Part shown: in pieces, positions 32,729-43,080 of the stretch
Numbering within the stretch: position 1 is the first letter of the stretch
How the letters are laid out: every line of letters begins with the position of its first letter
Source of the DNA: Streptomyces goshikiensis
Lineage (GTDB): Bacteria; Actinomycetota; Actinomycetes; Streptomycetales; Streptomycetaceae
Direction: 5' to 3'
Assembly (NCBI RefSeq): GCF_014650555.1
Contig: NZ_BMVE01000003.1
Span: 310,001 to 374,000, forward strand
DNA length: 64,000 nucleotides
The notes under the pieces: generated by a model
Told to the model about the DNA's origin: nothing
Database searches by the model: none
What the model saw: the letters and a program-made list of their open reading frames with translations, nothing else
Translations under genes and position numbers: made by a program

Positions 32729-32756
32729 CCGGGGGTGGTGCTGGGTACACCCCCGG
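32729..32756. promoter_or_regulatory. 9-bp inverted repeat before the two-component operon
   Basis: CCGGGGGTG (32729-32737) and CACCCCCGG (32748-32756) are exact complements with a 10-nt spacer, about one helical turn apart centre to centre. It lies 53 nt before the kinase start and may be the binding site of the operon's own LuxR-type regulator. Confidence 0.45.
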
Positions 32757-32808
32757 GCGGGTACCAGCAGGGTGGCATGCCCCTGACCAGTGCGATTACC
32801 GTACGGGC

Positions 32809-34050
32809 ATGGCAACTCGCGGCGCTCTGAGGCGTACGTACACCTGGATCGCCGCGCACGGCCCCTGGTCGGCCTGGGCCTGGCGCAACACGGCCTTCGC
32901 CGTCGCGGCGATACCGGCCGCGCTGCCCGCCGGGCTCGGCCTGCTGTCCGTCCCGCTCTGGCTGGTCCTCGTACTCGCCCTCGGGCCCCTGCTCGGCCGG
33001 CTCCAGCGCAGCCGCTTCTGGTCGCTGCTGGGACTCGAAGTTCCCGAAGTGGTCCGCGCGCACCCCTGGTCGACGCCGAAGGGGGTCGCCGAGCGGCTGC
33101 GCTCCGACGCGACCTGGCGGCAGTACGCGTACCACCTCCTCGTCAGCCCGCTCATGGGCCTCGGGGGTGCGCTGCAGGTGCTCGTCTGGGCCGGCGGCTT
33201 CGCCGGCGCGAGCGTCTACGGGTGGGCCTGGGCGCTGCCTCCCGACCGTTCGGGCCCCGGCCTGGCGGGCGCCTACGACCTCGTCACCGTGGCCGGGGCC
33301 CTGCTGCTGCTCGCCGCCCCCTGGCCGGCCGCCCTCCTCACCCGGCTCGACTCCGCCGCGGCCGCCACCCTCCTCGGACCCAACCGGGCCCGGGAGCTGG
33401 AGCGCCGCGTCGAAGACCTCGCCGAGAGCCGGGCCGGGGTCCTCGACGCCGCCGACCTCGAACGCCGGCGGATCGAGCGGGACTTGCACGACGGGGCCCA
33501 GCAGCGCCTGGTCTCCCTCGCCATGAACCTCGGCATCGCCCGCGCCACCCTGCCCGATCTGCCGCCCGAGGCCAAGGCCGTCATCGACGAGGCCCACCGG
33601 GAGGCGAAGGAGGCCATCGAGGAACTCAACAGCCTGGTACGGGGCCTGCATCCGGCCGTCCTGGAGGACCGCGGGCTCGACGCCGCGCTCTCCGGGCTCG
33701 CGGCGCGCGCTCCGCTGCCGGTGGAACTGACCGTGGACATGGGCACCCGGCCGGGGCCCACCGTCGAGGCCGTCGCCTATTTCGTGGTCTCCGAGGCCCT
33801 CGCCAACGTCGCCAAACACGCCCGCGCGAAGGCCTGTTCCGTACGCGTGGACCGGATGCCGGACCGGCGGCGCGGGGACCTGCTGCGCCTGGTCGTCACC
33901 GACGACGGGGTGGGCGGCGCGGACCCGGCCGGCGGGACCGGACTGGTCGGCCTGCGCAAACGCGTAGGGTCGGTCGATGGAACCATCATGATCAACAGCC
34001 CCCTCGGGGGCCCGACCGTCGTCACCGTGGAGCTGCCGTGCGGGCTGTGA
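32809..34050 (+). CDS. Sensor histidine kinase (NarL-partner type)
   Basis: 413 aa. The N-terminal half has about four TM segments (25-60, 105-140, 155-178). The dimerisation/phosphoacceptor motif is ERDLHDGAQQRLVSLAMNLG with H227 as phosphorylation site (HisKA_3 type). The HATPase domain follows: VSEALANVAKHARAKACSVR (N box), TDDGVGGAD (G1) and GTGLVGLRKRV (G2). A sensor domain with so few extracellular residues usually senses the membrane or a lipid-soluble compound. No Shine-Dalgarno site is seen; TACCGT lies 6 nt before the ATG. The response regulator gene overlaps its end. Confidence 0.9.
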   Translation: MATRGALRRTYTWIAAHGPWSAWAWRNTAFAVAAIPAALPAGLGLLSVPLWLVLVLALGPLLGRLQRSRFWSLLGLEVPEVVRAHPWSTPKGVAERLRSDATWRQYAYHLLVSPLMGLGGALQVLVWAGGFAGASVYGWAWALPPDRSGPGLAGAYDLVTVAGALLLLAAPWPAALLTRLDSAAAATLLGPNRARELERRVEDLAESRAGVLDAADLERRRIERDLHDGAQQRLVSLAMNLGIARATLPDLPPEAKAVIDEAHREAKEAIEELNSLVRGLHPAVLEDRGLDAALSGLAARAPLPVELTVDMGTRPGPTVEAVAYFVVSEALANVAKHARAKACSVRVDRMPDRRRGDLLRLVVTDDGVGGADPAGGTGLVGLRKRVGSVDGTIMINSPLGGPTVVTVELPCGL

Positions 34051-34694
34051 TCGCCGAGGACTCCGTCCTGCTGCGCATCGGACTCGTCAGAGTCCTCGAA
34101 ATGGCCGGGTTCGAGGTGGCCGCCGAGACCGGCGACGCCGAGAGCCTGCTGGCCGCCGTCGAGACGCACCGGCCCGAACTGGCCCTCGTGGACGTCCGGA
34201 TGCCGCCGGGGTTCACCGACGAGGGCGTCCGGGCGGCGCTGAGGATACGCGAGGCGAGCCCCGCCACGGCCGTGCTGCTGCTCTCGCAGTACGTCGAGGA
34301 GCGCTACGCCGCCGACCTGCTGGCCACCCAGAGCCCGGCCGGGATCGGCTACCTGCTCAAACAACGGGTCGCCGACGTCGAGGAGTTCATCGACGCCCTG
34401 CGGCGGGTGGCGGGCGGCGGCACCGCCCTCGACCCCCAGGTCGTCGCGCAGCTGCTGCTGCGCCGGGGCGGCGGACCGGACCCGCTCTCGCGGCTCACCC
34501 CGCGCGAACGCGAGGTACTGGCACTGATGGCGGAAGGGCGCTCCAACGGCGGCATCGCCGCCGCGCTCGTGGTGAGCGAGAGCGCGGTGGCCAAGCACAT
34601 CAACAGCATCTTCGCGAAGCTCGACCTGTCGGCGGCCGACGGGGACCACCGCCGGGTGCTCGCCGTCCTGCGCTTCCTGGACGGCACACCGTGA
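34038..34694 (+). CDS. NarL/FixJ family response regulator
   Basis: 218 aa. Receiver domain 1-120: acidic pair in VIAEDSVLLR, phospho-Asp D52 in LALVDVRMPP, and Lys in YLLKQRV. LuxR-type HTH in the last 65 residues (LTPREREVLALMAEGRSNGG, then VVSESAVAKHINSIFAKLDL). Start GTG 34038 gives the usual VRAVIAED opening and overlaps the kinase by 13 nt; GTG 34047 with a 4-nt overlap is possible. It is coupled both to the kinase before it and to the membrane protein after it. Confidence 0.9.
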   Translation: MRAVIAEDSVLLRIGLVRVLEMAGFEVAAETGDAESLLAAVETHRPELALVDVRMPPGFTDEGVRAALRIREASPATAVLLLSQYVEERYAADLLATQSPAGIGYLLKQRVADVEEFIDALRRVAGGGTALDPQVVAQLLLRRGGGPDPLSRLTPREREVLALMAEGRSNGGIAAALVVSESAVAKHINSIFAKLDLSAADGDHRRVLAVLRFLDGTP

Positions 34695-35530
34695 GGCCGG
34701 CCGAAGCGGCCCGGCCCGCACCGCCCGCCCCGCCCCGCCCGGTGCACCGGCGCGCCTGGATCACCGCCGCGCTGCTCAGCGCGGTCCTCGTCCTGGCGCC
34801 CCTCGCCTGGCAGGTGTTCGCCCACGGGGTCACCCAGAGCCGCGTCCTGTACGGCGGCAGCGGTGGGCGGCCCGTGACGGCGGTGGAGATCGTCGGGGGC
34901 GATGCGAACGTGAGCGTCACGCCCCGCTCCGACCGGGAGGTCGGCTACCGGGCGGAGGTCCGCTGGTCCCTCGGGGCGCCCGTCATCGAGGAGAGCTGGC
35001 TCGGGGGCTCCCTGCGGCTGACCCCGCGCTGCTCCGGCGAGGGGAGCCTGCTGGGCGCCGGCGGCGGCTGCTCGGTCAGCCTGGGAGTGACCGTGCCCGA
35101 CGGGATCCCCGTCAAGGTCACGGCCGGTTCGGGCCGGGTCGCCGTCAAGGGCCTGAGCGGCAACGTGGACGCGAGCGTGGGCTCCGGCGCGCTCACGCTG
35201 ACCGGGCTGCGCGGGGAGCTGCGCGCGGAGGTCGGATCCGGAAGCCTCGTGGCCGGCGACCTGACCTCCGCCCGCGCCGACGTCCGGGTGGGCTCGGGCC
35301 GGGGCGAGGCCGCCTTCCTCACCCCGCCGGAGCGGGTGACGGCGCGGGTCGCCTCGGGCCGGGTACGCCTGACCGTGCCCGCGGCCGGCCGCTTCCGGGT
35401 CGGCTGCGAGGTGGGGCCGGGCCGCTGCGAGGTGCCCGAGGCCCTGAGCGACCCGGCCTCCGGCCGGGTCCTCGACATCGCCGTGGACTCGGGCCGGGCC
35501 CAGGTGGGTTATCCGGACCCGATGTCCTAG
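34691..35530 (+). CDS. Membrane-anchored beta-rich protein (DUF4097-like), output of the two-component operon
   Basis: 279 aa. One TM helix (about 22-45: WITAALLSAVLVLAPLAWQV), then an extracytoplasmic beta-repeat domain with recurrent Gly-Ser turns (TAGSGRVAVKG, VGSGALTLTG, VGSGSLVAGDL, VGSGRGEAAF, VASGRVRLT). This is the right-handed parallel beta pattern of DUF4097 (adhesin-like) proteins. GTG 34691 overlaps the regulator stop by 4 nt. Such proteins are often next to envelope-stress two-component systems; that role is inferred. Confidence 0.75.
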   Translation: MRPAEAARPAPPAPPRPVHRRAWITAALLSAVLVLAPLAWQVFAHGVTQSRVLYGGSGGRPVTAVEIVGGDANVSVTPRSDREVGYRAEVRWSLGAPVIEESWLGGSLRLTPRCSGEGSLLGAGGGCSVSLGVTVPDGIPVKVTAGSGRVAVKGLSGNVDASVGSGALTLTGLRGELRAEVGSGSLVAGDLTSARADVRVGSGRGEAAFLTPPERVTARVASGRVRLTVPAAGRFRVGCEVGPGRCEVPEALSDPASGRVLDIAVDSGRAQVGYPDPMS

Positions 35531-35549
35531 CGACGGGGACGCGGGCCGC

Positions 35550-36221
35550 TCAGGAACGCAGTCTGCGGGCGCGGGCGCGGCGCAGGAGGATGCCGGCGGC
35601 GGCGCCGGCCAGGGCGGTCGCGGCCACTCCGGCCGTGGTCCACCACAGGGTGCCGTCCCCGCCGTCGTCGTCGCCCGCGGCTTGCGGGGCGGCGCTGGAC
35701 GCGGAGGAGGGCGACGGGTCCGCCGACGCGCCGGGAGCCGCCGCCGACGGCGTCGCGGAGGCGTCGGGGGTGCCGGAGGCGGCGGGCTGCGGGGCGGTGG
35801 GGCTCGTGGCCGGAGCCGGGTCCACCACCGGTACGGCGACCTCCTTGTCCCCGTGACCGAGCGCGGGGAACCCCACGTCGACGCTGACCTTCCAGGAGCC
35901 GGGCGGCAGCGCCTCGGCGGTGGTCCAGCCCGCGGGCTTGCCGGTGTCGCGGACCAGCTTCCAGGGGCCCTCCGAGCGGGCGCCGTCGGGACTGACGGCG
36001 TTCACGGTGGCCGCGACCGTCTCGTCGATGGCGTCCCCGTCGTTCTCCCAGGTGATGTCGGCGGTGACGTGGCCCTCCCGCTGCCCGGTGACCACGACCT
36101 TCACGGTGTCGCCGTGGGCCTGGGCGGGGGTGGAGACGGCGAGCGCCATGGCCTGGCACAGGAGCAGCAGGAACCACAGGCCGATGGATCTGAAGGTCGG
36201 GAAAGCGTGTCGTGTGCGCAT
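35550..36221 (-). CDS. Secreted, C-terminally anchored hypothetical protein
   Basis: 223 aa. Signal peptide (1-35, ending STPAQAHGD). A small beta domain (36-125) has VVVTGQREGHVTADITWEND and PGSWKVSVDVGF, which resembles copper-resistance or YtkA-like Ig folds, but I do not claim the function. A long Pro/Ala/Ser linker (130-180) is followed by a TM segment and a basic tail LLRRARARRLRS. The mature protein would stand on the outer face of the membrane. It converges on the DUF4097-like gene with 19 nt between, and lies downstream of the metalloprotease. Confidence 0.7.
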   Translation of the reverse strand: MRTRHAFPTFRSIGLWFLLLLCQAMALAVSTPAQAHGDTVKVVVTGQREGHVTADITWENDGDAIDETVAATVNAVSPDGARSEGPWKLVRDTGKPAGWTTAEALPPGSWKVSVDVGFPALGHGDKEVAVPVVDPAPATSPTAPQPAASGTPDASATPSAAAPGASADPSPSSASSAAPQAAGDDDGGDGTLWWTTAGVAATALAGAAAGILLRRARARRLRS

Positions 36222-36341
36222 CGTCGCGTTCCTTGGGACGAGTTGAGATGAGAGGGGCCGGCGGGCGGTCGCAGGGGAGGGGCGACCGCCCGCCGGGGAA
36301 AGCGGAGCCGGACCGGGCTCGCGGCCCGCGGCTCGGGCCGG

Positions 36342-38429
36342 TCAGCCGGCCTTCTGGACCGTCCAGACCTGGGCCGGGCGGCCGTCCGCCTTCTGGAGGT
36401 CGAGCAGCCAGTACCCGTAGTAGGGGCGGTTGCTCACGGTCAGGGCGAAGCCGCCGCTGGAGTCCGCGAGCGTCATGCCGCCACCGCTGGCCGACATCTT
36501 CCACTTCTGCGCGGCGCCGCTCCCACAGGGCTGCTGCGCGATCCACATGCCCGCGGCCGGGGCGCCGCCCATCTGGAGGCACTTGCCGGAGACGGCGGAC
36601 CGGACGCGGACGAGTCCGCTGCCCGCGTCGTCGAAGTACCACTGCTGCTGGGCGTAGCCGTTGGCGCGTCCGCCGACGAGGACGGTGTTGTCCGCGGTGC
36701 GGCCGCCCCACAGCTCGGCGTTCATGCCGGTGCTGCCGTTGCCGAGCAGGTAGCGGGTGTTCGGGGTGGTGGTCCCGCCGCCCTTGCTCGTCGTACGGAA
36801 GGAGGTGGTCTTGCCGGGGCCGGTGTCACGGCCGGAGCCGTCCCGGACCGACACGGCGACCTTGTACTCGGTGCCGGGCTGGAGGTTGTAGATCCGCAGC
36901 GCGGTCGACTGGACCCACGTCAGGTGCTTGCCGCCCAGCAGGACCTGGTACCAGGCCGCGCCGTCCACCTTGGGCCAGCTCACCACGACGGAGTCCGCCT
37001 GGATCTGGCCGGCGGTCACCGTCGGCCCGCCGGTGGGCTGCTTGGTGGGCGTCGGGGTGGGCGTCGGCTTGGAGGTCGGGCTCGCCGTCGGCTTGGGCGA
37101 CGGATCGGGGTTGGTGGTGCCGCCCCCGCCGTTGCCCTTCATCAGGAACTGGTTGTCCGCGATGTTCCAGTGCGTGGCCAGGTAGCTGCCCGGCTTGGGG
37201 TTGGTGTGGAAGTAGTCGTCGTGGTTGCAGTCCAGGATGTTCTCGGACGCCTGGTTGGTGCAGACGTTGCGCATCTGCGGGTAGTACGGCGTGTCCGAGT
37301 AGCACATGACGTCCCACTCGTCCGTGCAGTGCGCGCCCCGGCTGGTGTTGGGCGCGCTGTTGTTGACCGCGCCCAGGTTGTGGCCGAGTTCGTGCGCGGC
37401 GGTGTGGCCGCCCCAGCAGCCGGAGTCGGTACGGCCGTAGGAGGGGCCGAAGTTGCTCTGGTTGGTCTGGCCGGGACGCTCGTCGCCGTTGAAGGTGCCG
37501 ATGCCGCAGTAGACCTGGGTGTCCGCGAAGATCATGTACTTGCGGTCACGGCGGTCGAGGCCCTTGCCGGCGAGCGCGTTGTTCGTCGCGCTGAACTCGG
37601 AGAGCGCGGAGGCCGGGAGCTCGATGTTGAGAACCGTCGGGGTGCAGTCGGCGGCCGTGACGTAGCGGATGTGGCGGACGCCGCCCGTCTCCTTGGCGCT
37701 CGCCGAGTAGATGAGGTCGGCGTCGGCCGCCCACTTGCGGAACGAGGCCACGTACTCGGCGTACCGGTCGCGGTCGGAGCCGTGCACGTACACGACCTGG
37801 ACGCGGTTGCCGGTGCTGCCGTCGCCGTCGCACTGGACGGTCTGGCCCGCGGGCCCGGCGGCGACGCCCTGGCTGCCGGAGGCCGCGGCGGGCGCCGGAG
37901 CTGCGGCGGGAGCCGCCTTGGCGGACGAGGCGTCCGCGGCGGGCGCGTCCTGAGGACGCCCGCCGCCTTCGGTGCTGGCCGGGTCGCCCGCCTGGGGCTT
38001 GGCCGGGTCGGCCGCCGGAGCCTTGCTCTTGACGGCGGGCTCGATGTCCTTCTTGATGTCGACGCCCTTGGGCGGGGCATCGGGGCCGTGCGTACAGAGA
38101 CCGCCTTCGGTGCGGTAGACGCCGACGCAGCGGTCGCCCTTCGGGGCGGCCTTGAGGCCGTCGAAGACCATGCCGCGCTTGGCGTCCGCTTCGGCGGGCT
38201 CGCCGACGATGGGCGCCGGCTCCTCGTCGCGTGCCGGTGCGGCCGCCGGTACGACGGTGTCGGCCAGCGCACCGCCGGCCTCCGCCGGTCCTGCCTGGGC
38301 GTCGTCACCGAGTCCGGAGTAGGCGATGCCCCCCGCGAGCACCGCCGCCGAGGCCAGGGCGGCGGTGACGAGTATGAACCGCCGGGGTCTGCGCCGGTGT
38401 TCGCGCTGCTTCCTTCTGTTTCCAGTCAT
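36342..38429 (-). CDS. Secreted zinc metalloprotease with FN3 and ricin-type lectin domains
   Basis: 695 aa. Basic n-region and signal (about 15-45), an Ala/Pro-rich propeptide region to about 205, then the catalytic domain with HTAAHELGHNLGAVNN (HExxHxxGxxN, metzincin-like) and the Met-turn region CTDEWDVMCYSD. Next are a Pro/Thr linker (about 440-475), a fibronectin type III domain (TAGQIQADSVVVSWPKVDGA to TTSFRTTS) and a ricin-type beta-trefoil (last 130 residues, with two QxW-like motifs: QQQWYFDD and AQKWKM). It likely digests proteins on polymers bound by the lectin. ATG 38429 is chosen with GAGGTG 6 nt upstream; a GTG two codons earlier sits inside that site. Confidence 0.87.
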   Translation of the reverse strand: MTGNRRKQREHRRRPRRFILVTAALASAAVLAGGIAYSGLGDDAQAGPAEAGGALADTVVPAAAPARDEEPAPIVGEPAEADAKRGMVFDGLKAAPKGDRCVGVYRTEGGLCTHGPDAPPKGVDIKKDIEPAVKSKAPAADPAKPQAGDPASTEGGGRPQDAPAADASSAKAAPAAAPAPAAASGSQGVAAGPAGQTVQCDGDGSTGNRVQVVYVHGSDRDRYAEYVASFRKWAADADLIYSASAKETGGVRHIRYVTAADCTPTVLNIELPASALSEFSATNNALAGKGLDRRDRKYMIFADTQVYCGIGTFNGDERPGQTNQSNFGPSYGRTDSGCWGGHTAAHELGHNLGAVNNSAPNTSRGAHCTDEWDVMCYSDTPYYPQMRNVCTNQASENILDCNHDDYFHTNPKPGSYLATHWNIADNQFLMKGNGGGGTTNPDPSPKPTASPTSKPTPTPTPTKQPTGGPTVTAGQIQADSVVVSWPKVDGAAWYQVLLGGKHLTWVQSTALRIYNLQPGTEYKVAVSVRDGSGRDTGPGKTTSFRTTSKGGGTTTPNTRYLLGNGSTGMNAELWGGRTADNTVLVGGRANGYAQQQWYFDDAGSGLVRVRSAVSGKCLQMGGAPAAGMWIAQQPCGSGAAQKWKMSASGGGMTLADSSGGFALTVSNRPYYGYWLLDLQKADGRPAQVWTVQKAG

Positions 38430-38759
38430 GCGCACCTCAATTCCTGATCCAGGGGAGTGGGTGCGCGGAAGCCTGCCAGACGGGCGCGGTGGAGAATTCG
38501 GACAAACTGGAGCGCCGTCCGAGATACCTGTCTGTTACCTTGTTCTCTTTTCTGATGATCCGTCAATTCACATAAAAAATAAGTGAGTTACGCGCATCAT
38601 GGAGTAATGGTCCAGGCCTTTTTGGGGGATGTCGTTATCAAATCGAGATAAGGCTTGAGGCTTATTGACGGCGATTCAGTCAGGGATTCACCCAATTACT
38701 ACCTGCCGAATTGCCTCGGTCACAAGCGGTGAGGAATCCGCCCCTCCGCCTGACATGCC
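38430..38759. other. AT-rich intergenic region upstream of the metalloprotease
   Basis: 330 nt without a gene. The part from 38520 to 38700 is strikingly AT-rich for this genome (runs of A near 38570 and several TTATC/GATAA words around 38635-38655). It probably holds the protease promoter and upstream control sites. No RNA gene was recognised. Confidence 0.5.
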
Positions 38760-38797
38760 CGCGGCCGGCATCCCGGAAATCCGGGATGCCGGCCGCG
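38760..38797. terminator. Hairpin at the end of the spore-pigment operon
   Basis: Arms of 17 nt at 38760-38776 and 38781-38797 are exact complements around AAAT, 16 nt past the stop of the last whiE gene. The loop and stem match a strong factor-independent hairpin without a T-run. Confidence 0.83.
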
Positions 38798-38812
38798 TTC
38801 GCCGCCGTGGGA

Positions 38813-39145
38813 CTACCTGCGGGCGTCACGCTCCCAGGTGTAGAACCGGTGCGCCATCGCGTCCTTCGGGCTGCGCCAGGTCTCCGGGTCGTGCGGGCTG
38901 ATGTACGCCGACAGCCGGTCGCTGAGACCCGTGAACTCCGGGTGCGACGTCGCCCGGGCGATCGCCGGGCCGGGGTCCTTGTCGGACTCGATCAGGTGGA
39001 GGTACACCTCGCCGAACTGGAAGAGGCTGCGGCGGCGCACCCCGATCAGGCCGGGCAGTTCGCCGGCGTCCGAGTCGGCGAACAGGCCCGCGATGTCCGG
39101 CGCCGAGCCGGGCGCCATTCGGGCCACGATGAGAGCTTGGTGCAT
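38813..39145 (-). CDS. whiE-ORFVII: WhiE ORFVII, TcmI-type polyketide cyclase
   Basis: 110 aa, ferredoxin-like alpha/beta barrel of the TcmI family. Typical elements: ALIVARMAPGSAPDIAGLFA, LPGLIGVRRRSLFQFGEVYL, PEFTGLSDRLSAYI, and AMAHRFYTW near the end. It would close the later rings of the spore-pigment polyketide. It is the last gene of the whiE-like operon, 61 nt after ORFVI, with a strong hairpin beyond. Order and sizes match whiE of S. coelicolor. Confidence 0.9.
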   Translation of the reverse strand: MHQALIVARMAPGSAPDIAGLFADSDAGELPGLIGVRRRSLFQFGEVYLHLIESDKDPGPAIARATSHPEFTGLSDRLSAYISPHDPETWRSPKDAMAHRFYTWERDARR

Positions 39146-39206
39146 CGGGAGGATTCCCCTTTCTTCGTCGTCGTTCTCGTCTGCTGCTCGTGGCTCGTGG
39201 CGCGCC

Positions 39207-39945
<739 letters not shown>

Positions 39946-40027
39946 GGGTGCCTTCTCTCTTGCCGCGAGTCCTACGAGTCCTGCTTCCTGCGTGGTGCGG
40001 TGGTGCTTCCTTCGGGCGGGCCCGCCC

Positions 40028-41302
40028 CTACGCGGGGGAATCGGACCCCTTGCGGATCACGAGCGCCGAGTTCGAGCCCATCTGGCCCCGGCTCAGCACC
40101 AGCGCCGTCCGGGGCCCGCAGGCCCGGGCGTCACCCGTGACCACATCCAGGTCGTGGCACACCTCGAACACGTTCGGGGTCGGAGGCACGACCCCGTGCT
40201 CCAGTGCCAGGACCGCGGCGGCGACATCGAGCGTCGCCGCCGCGCAGTACGCCCGCCCCGTACCGGTCTTGGGCGCCGTCACCGGCACCTTCGACCCGTG
40301 GGAGCCGAGCGCCTCGGAGATCGCCCGGGCCTCGGCCGCGTCGGCCTCCGGCGACCCGAAGGCGTCGGCGAACACGACGTCGATCTCCTCGGGAGCGCAA
40401 TCGGCCTCCCGCAGCGCGCCCCGGATCGCGTGGGCCAGGCCCTCGGCCGACTCCTCCCAGCGCCCCGGTCCGGTGAAGGTCGCGGCGTGGCCGGCCAGTA
40501 CGGCCCGCACCGTCGCGCCCCGCCGCCCGGCCGCGGCCTCGTCCTCGACGACGAACATCGCGCCGCCCTCCGCCGGGACGAAACCGCACGCCTTGTCGGT
40601 GAACGGCCGGTACGCCCGCTCCGGGTCCTCGGCGGTGCTCAGCCCCTCGTAACCGAGCTGGCACACCACCGAGTAGGGCGCGAGCGGGGCCTCCGTCGCC
40701 CCGGCGAGCATCGCCCGGCTGCCCTGGCGGATCGCCCGGGCCGCGTGCGCGAAGGCGTCCAGACCGCCGGCCTCGTCTCCGCACACCACTCCGCACGGGC
40801 CCTTGAACCCGCGCCGGATGGAGACCTGGCCGGTGCTGGCCGCGTAGAACCAGGCGATCGACTGGTACGGGCCGACGTAGCGGGGGCCCTGCCCCCACAG
40901 CCGCTGGAGCTCGCGCTGCCCGAACTCGCCGCCGCCGGAACCGGCCGCCGTGACGACGCCCACGGAGTAGGGGTCGTCCTCGTAGTCGGCCCGTCCGAGC
41001 CGGGCGTCCTCCAGCGCCATGTCGGCCGCCGCGAGCGCGTAGTGGCTGAACCGGTCGGTCTGTACGAGGAAGCGCTCCTCGACGAGCGTGCCGGGGTCGA
41101 AGTCCCGCACCTCGCCCGCGACCCGCAGCGGGAGGTGCTCGCACCCCTGCCGGGTGACGCGGGCCAGGACGCTGTCGCCGGACTCGGTCGCCTTCCAGAA
41201 GGCCTCGGCGCCGATCCCGTTGGGAGCGACGATGCCCATCCCGGTGACGACGGTCCTGCCCGGGGTGCCGGCACCCCGGGTACGGCCGCTGCGGCTGTTC
41301 AC
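40028..41302 (-). CDS. whiE-ORFIV: WhiE ORFIV, ketosynthase beta / chain length factor
   Basis: 424 aa, thiolase-fold partner of KS-alpha that fixes chain length. The position of the catalytic Cys is held by Glu177 ([11 protein letters not shown]), where most chain length factors have Gln. Other landmarks: [34 protein letters not shown] and [20 protein letters not shown], with no catalytic His at the KS positions. GTG 41302 overlaps the KS-alpha stop by 4 nt, giving an equal supply of both subunits. Confidence 0.92.
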   Translation of the reverse strand: MNSRSGRTRGAGTPGRTVVTGMGIVAPNGIGAEAFWKATESGDSVLARVTRQGCEHLPLRVAGEVRDFDPGTLVEERFLVQTDRFSHYALAAADMALEDARLGRADYEDDPYSVGVVTAAGSGGGEFGQRELQRLWGQGPRYVGPYQSIAWFYAASTGQVSIRRGFKGPCGVVCGDEAGGLDAFAHAARAIRQGSRAMLAGATEAPLAPYSVVCQLGYEGLSTAEDPERAYRPFTDKACGFVPAEGGAMFVVEDEAAAGRRGATVRAVLAGHAATFTGPGRWEESAEGLAHAIRGALREADCAPEEIDVVFADAFGSPEADAAEARAISEALGSHGSKVPVTAPKTGTGRAYCAAATLDVAAAVLALEHGVVPPTPNVFEVCHDLDVVTGDARACGPRTALVLSRGQMGSNSALVIRKGSDSPA

Positions 41303-42570
41303 GCGCGTACCTCCTTCGGCCGGGTCATGACGACCGCGGACTGGAACCCGCCGAACCCGCTGCCGACGGAGAGCACGCTGCGCAGCGTGTGCTCGCGGGC
41401 CGTGCGCGGGACGTAGTCCAGATCGCACTCGGGGTCGGGCGTCTCGTAGTTCGCGGTCGGCGGCACCACGTGATGAGTCATCGCCAGCACGCAGGCCGCG
41501 AGTTCTATCGCCCCGATGGCGCCGAGCGAGTGCCCCACCATGGATTTGATGGAGGTCATCGGCGTCTTGTAGGCGTGGTCGCGCAGGACCCGCTTGACCG
41601 CCGCCGTCTCGTGGCGGTCGTTCTGCTTGGTGCCGGAGCCGTGCGCGTTGACGTAGTCGATGTCCCCGGCGTTGACCTGGGCCTGGCCGAGGGCGGTTTC
41701 GATGGCGCGGGCCATCTCCAGTCCCTCGGCGGTCAGCCCGGTCATGTGATGGGCGTTGCCGAACGTCGCGTACCCGCCGATCTCGCAGTAGACCGTCGCG
41801 CCGCGCGCCCGGGCGTGCTCCAGCTCCTCCAGGACGAGGACCGCCCCGCCCTCGCCGAGGACGAAGCCGTCCCGGTTGGCGTCGAAGGGCCGCGAGGCGT
41901 GCGCCGGGTCGTCGTTGTTCGCCGAGGTCGCCTTGATCGCGTCGAAACAGGCCACCGTGATGGGGGACACGGGGGAGTCCGACGCGCCGGCTATGCACAC
42001 GTCCATCCGGCCCTCCTGGATGGAGTGCACCGCGTAGCCGATGGCGTCGAGCCCGGAGGTGCAGCCCGTGGAGACGGTCTGTACCGGGCCCCGCGCGCCG
42101 GTCTGCTCCGCCACCGCCGAGGCGAGGGTGGCGGGAGTGAACGCGCGGTGCAGGTAGGGCGACGCGAGCCGGTGGTCGACGTCCCACCACGAGCCTTCCT
42201 GGCTCACGGCGGTGTAGTCGTGCTCCAGCCGGGTGGTGCCGCCGACGGCGGTGCCGAGGGAGACCCCGGTCCGCCAGGCGTCGTCGCCGCCGAGTTCGAG
42301 GCCGGCGTCGGCGACGGCCTCCCGCGCGGCGACCAGGGCGAACTGGATGTACCGGTCCGCCCGGGCCGCGCCGTCCTCGTCGAATCCGTGCGCCGCGGGG
42401 TCGAAATCGACCTCGGCGGCTATCCGGGAGCGGAACCCGGCCGGATCGAAGAGGGTGATGCCCCGTGTCGCCGTACGCCCGTTGGAGAGCAGGTCCCAGA
42501 ACGCCCGGGCCCCGATGCCGCCGGGCGCGACGACGCCGACTCCGGTGACGGCCACCCGCCGCCGGGTCAC
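41299..42570 (-). CDS. whiE-ORFIII: WhiE ORFIII, ketosynthase alpha
   Basis: 423 aa, the condensing subunit of the minimal type II PKS. The active site is complete: Cys170 in [14 protein letters not shown], His310 in [13 protein letters not shown] and His347 in [13 protein letters not shown]. It builds the aromatic spore-pigment backbone from malonyl-ACP with the chain length factor. GTG 42570 overlaps the cupin stop (GTGA), and its own stop overlaps the KS-beta start, so ORFII-III-IV form one coupled unit. Confidence 0.95.
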   Translation of the reverse strand: MTRRRVAVTGVGVVAPGGIGARAFWDLLSNGRTATRGITLFDPAGFRSRIAAEVDFDPAAHGFDEDGAARADRYIQFALVAAREAVADAGLELGGDDAWRTGVSLGTAVGGTTRLEHDYTAVSQEGSWWDVDHRLASPYLHRAFTPATLASAVAEQTGARGPVQTVSTGCTSGLDAIGYAVHSIQEGRMDVCIAGASDSPVSPITVACFDAIKATSANNDDPAHASRPFDANRDGFVLGEGGAVLVLEELEHARARGATVYCEIGGYATFGNAHHMTGLTAEGLEMARAIETALGQAQVNAGDIDYVNAHGSGTKQNDRHETAAVKRVLRDHAYKTPMTSIKSMVGHSLGAIGAIELAACVLAMTHHVVPPTANYETPDPECDLDYVPRTAREHTLRSVLSVGSGFGGFQSAVVMTRPKEVRA

Positions 42571-43010
42571 GACACCACTCCCGAGCGCTCCGGCGGCCGG
42601 TCACCGTGGGCGCCCTGCGCGTGCGCGGCCTCCTCGGTGTCGACGTGGCCCAGCTCCGGCCGCGGCGCCAGCGGACCGAGGTGGAAGACCATCCGGGCCT
42701 CGACGTCCCCGACGTTGCGGAACCGGTGGCGCACGTTGATCGGCACCAGCAGCCCCTGGTCGGTGCGCAGCGGGTGGGTGTCGCCGTCGAGGTCGACCTC
42801 CAGCACGCCGCTGACCACGTACACGAACTCCTCGGAGTACGGGTGGTAGTGCTCGGCGATCGACTCCCCGGGACCCATGATGGCCAGCCCCATGAAGCCG
42901 CTGGTCGAGCCCGCCAGCGTCGGGGTGAGGACGGCCCGCACGTCGCCGCCGCGCCGGCGGTTGGGCTGTGTCTCGCTGAGGTCGACGATGCGTGGGCGGT
43001 GTTTCGTCAT
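42567..43010 (-). CDS. whiE-ORFII: WhiE ORFII, cupin protein
   Basis: 147 aa, single cupin. Metal-site motif [20 protein letters not shown], then [15 protein letters not shown], matching the CurC/WhiE-ORFII family found only in spore-pigment-type clusters. The exact step is unknown; proposals include assistance of chain folding or late oxidation. It is followed by KS-alpha with a 4-nt overlap and lies 70 nt after ORFI. Confidence 0.9.
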   Translation of the reverse strand: MTKHRPRIVDLSETQPNRRRGGDVRAVLTPTLAGSTSGFMGLAIMGPGESIAEHYHPYSEEFVYVVSGVLEVDLDGDTHPLRTDQGLLVPINVRHRFRNVGDVEARMVFHLGPLAPRPELGHVDTEEAAHAQGAHGDRPPERSGVVS

Positions 43011-43080
43011 GGCTGACTTCCTCCTGGCAGGTGAGGGGCTGGTGCGGGCCGGACGCGGGTGCTCCGCGGACCCGTCCGGA

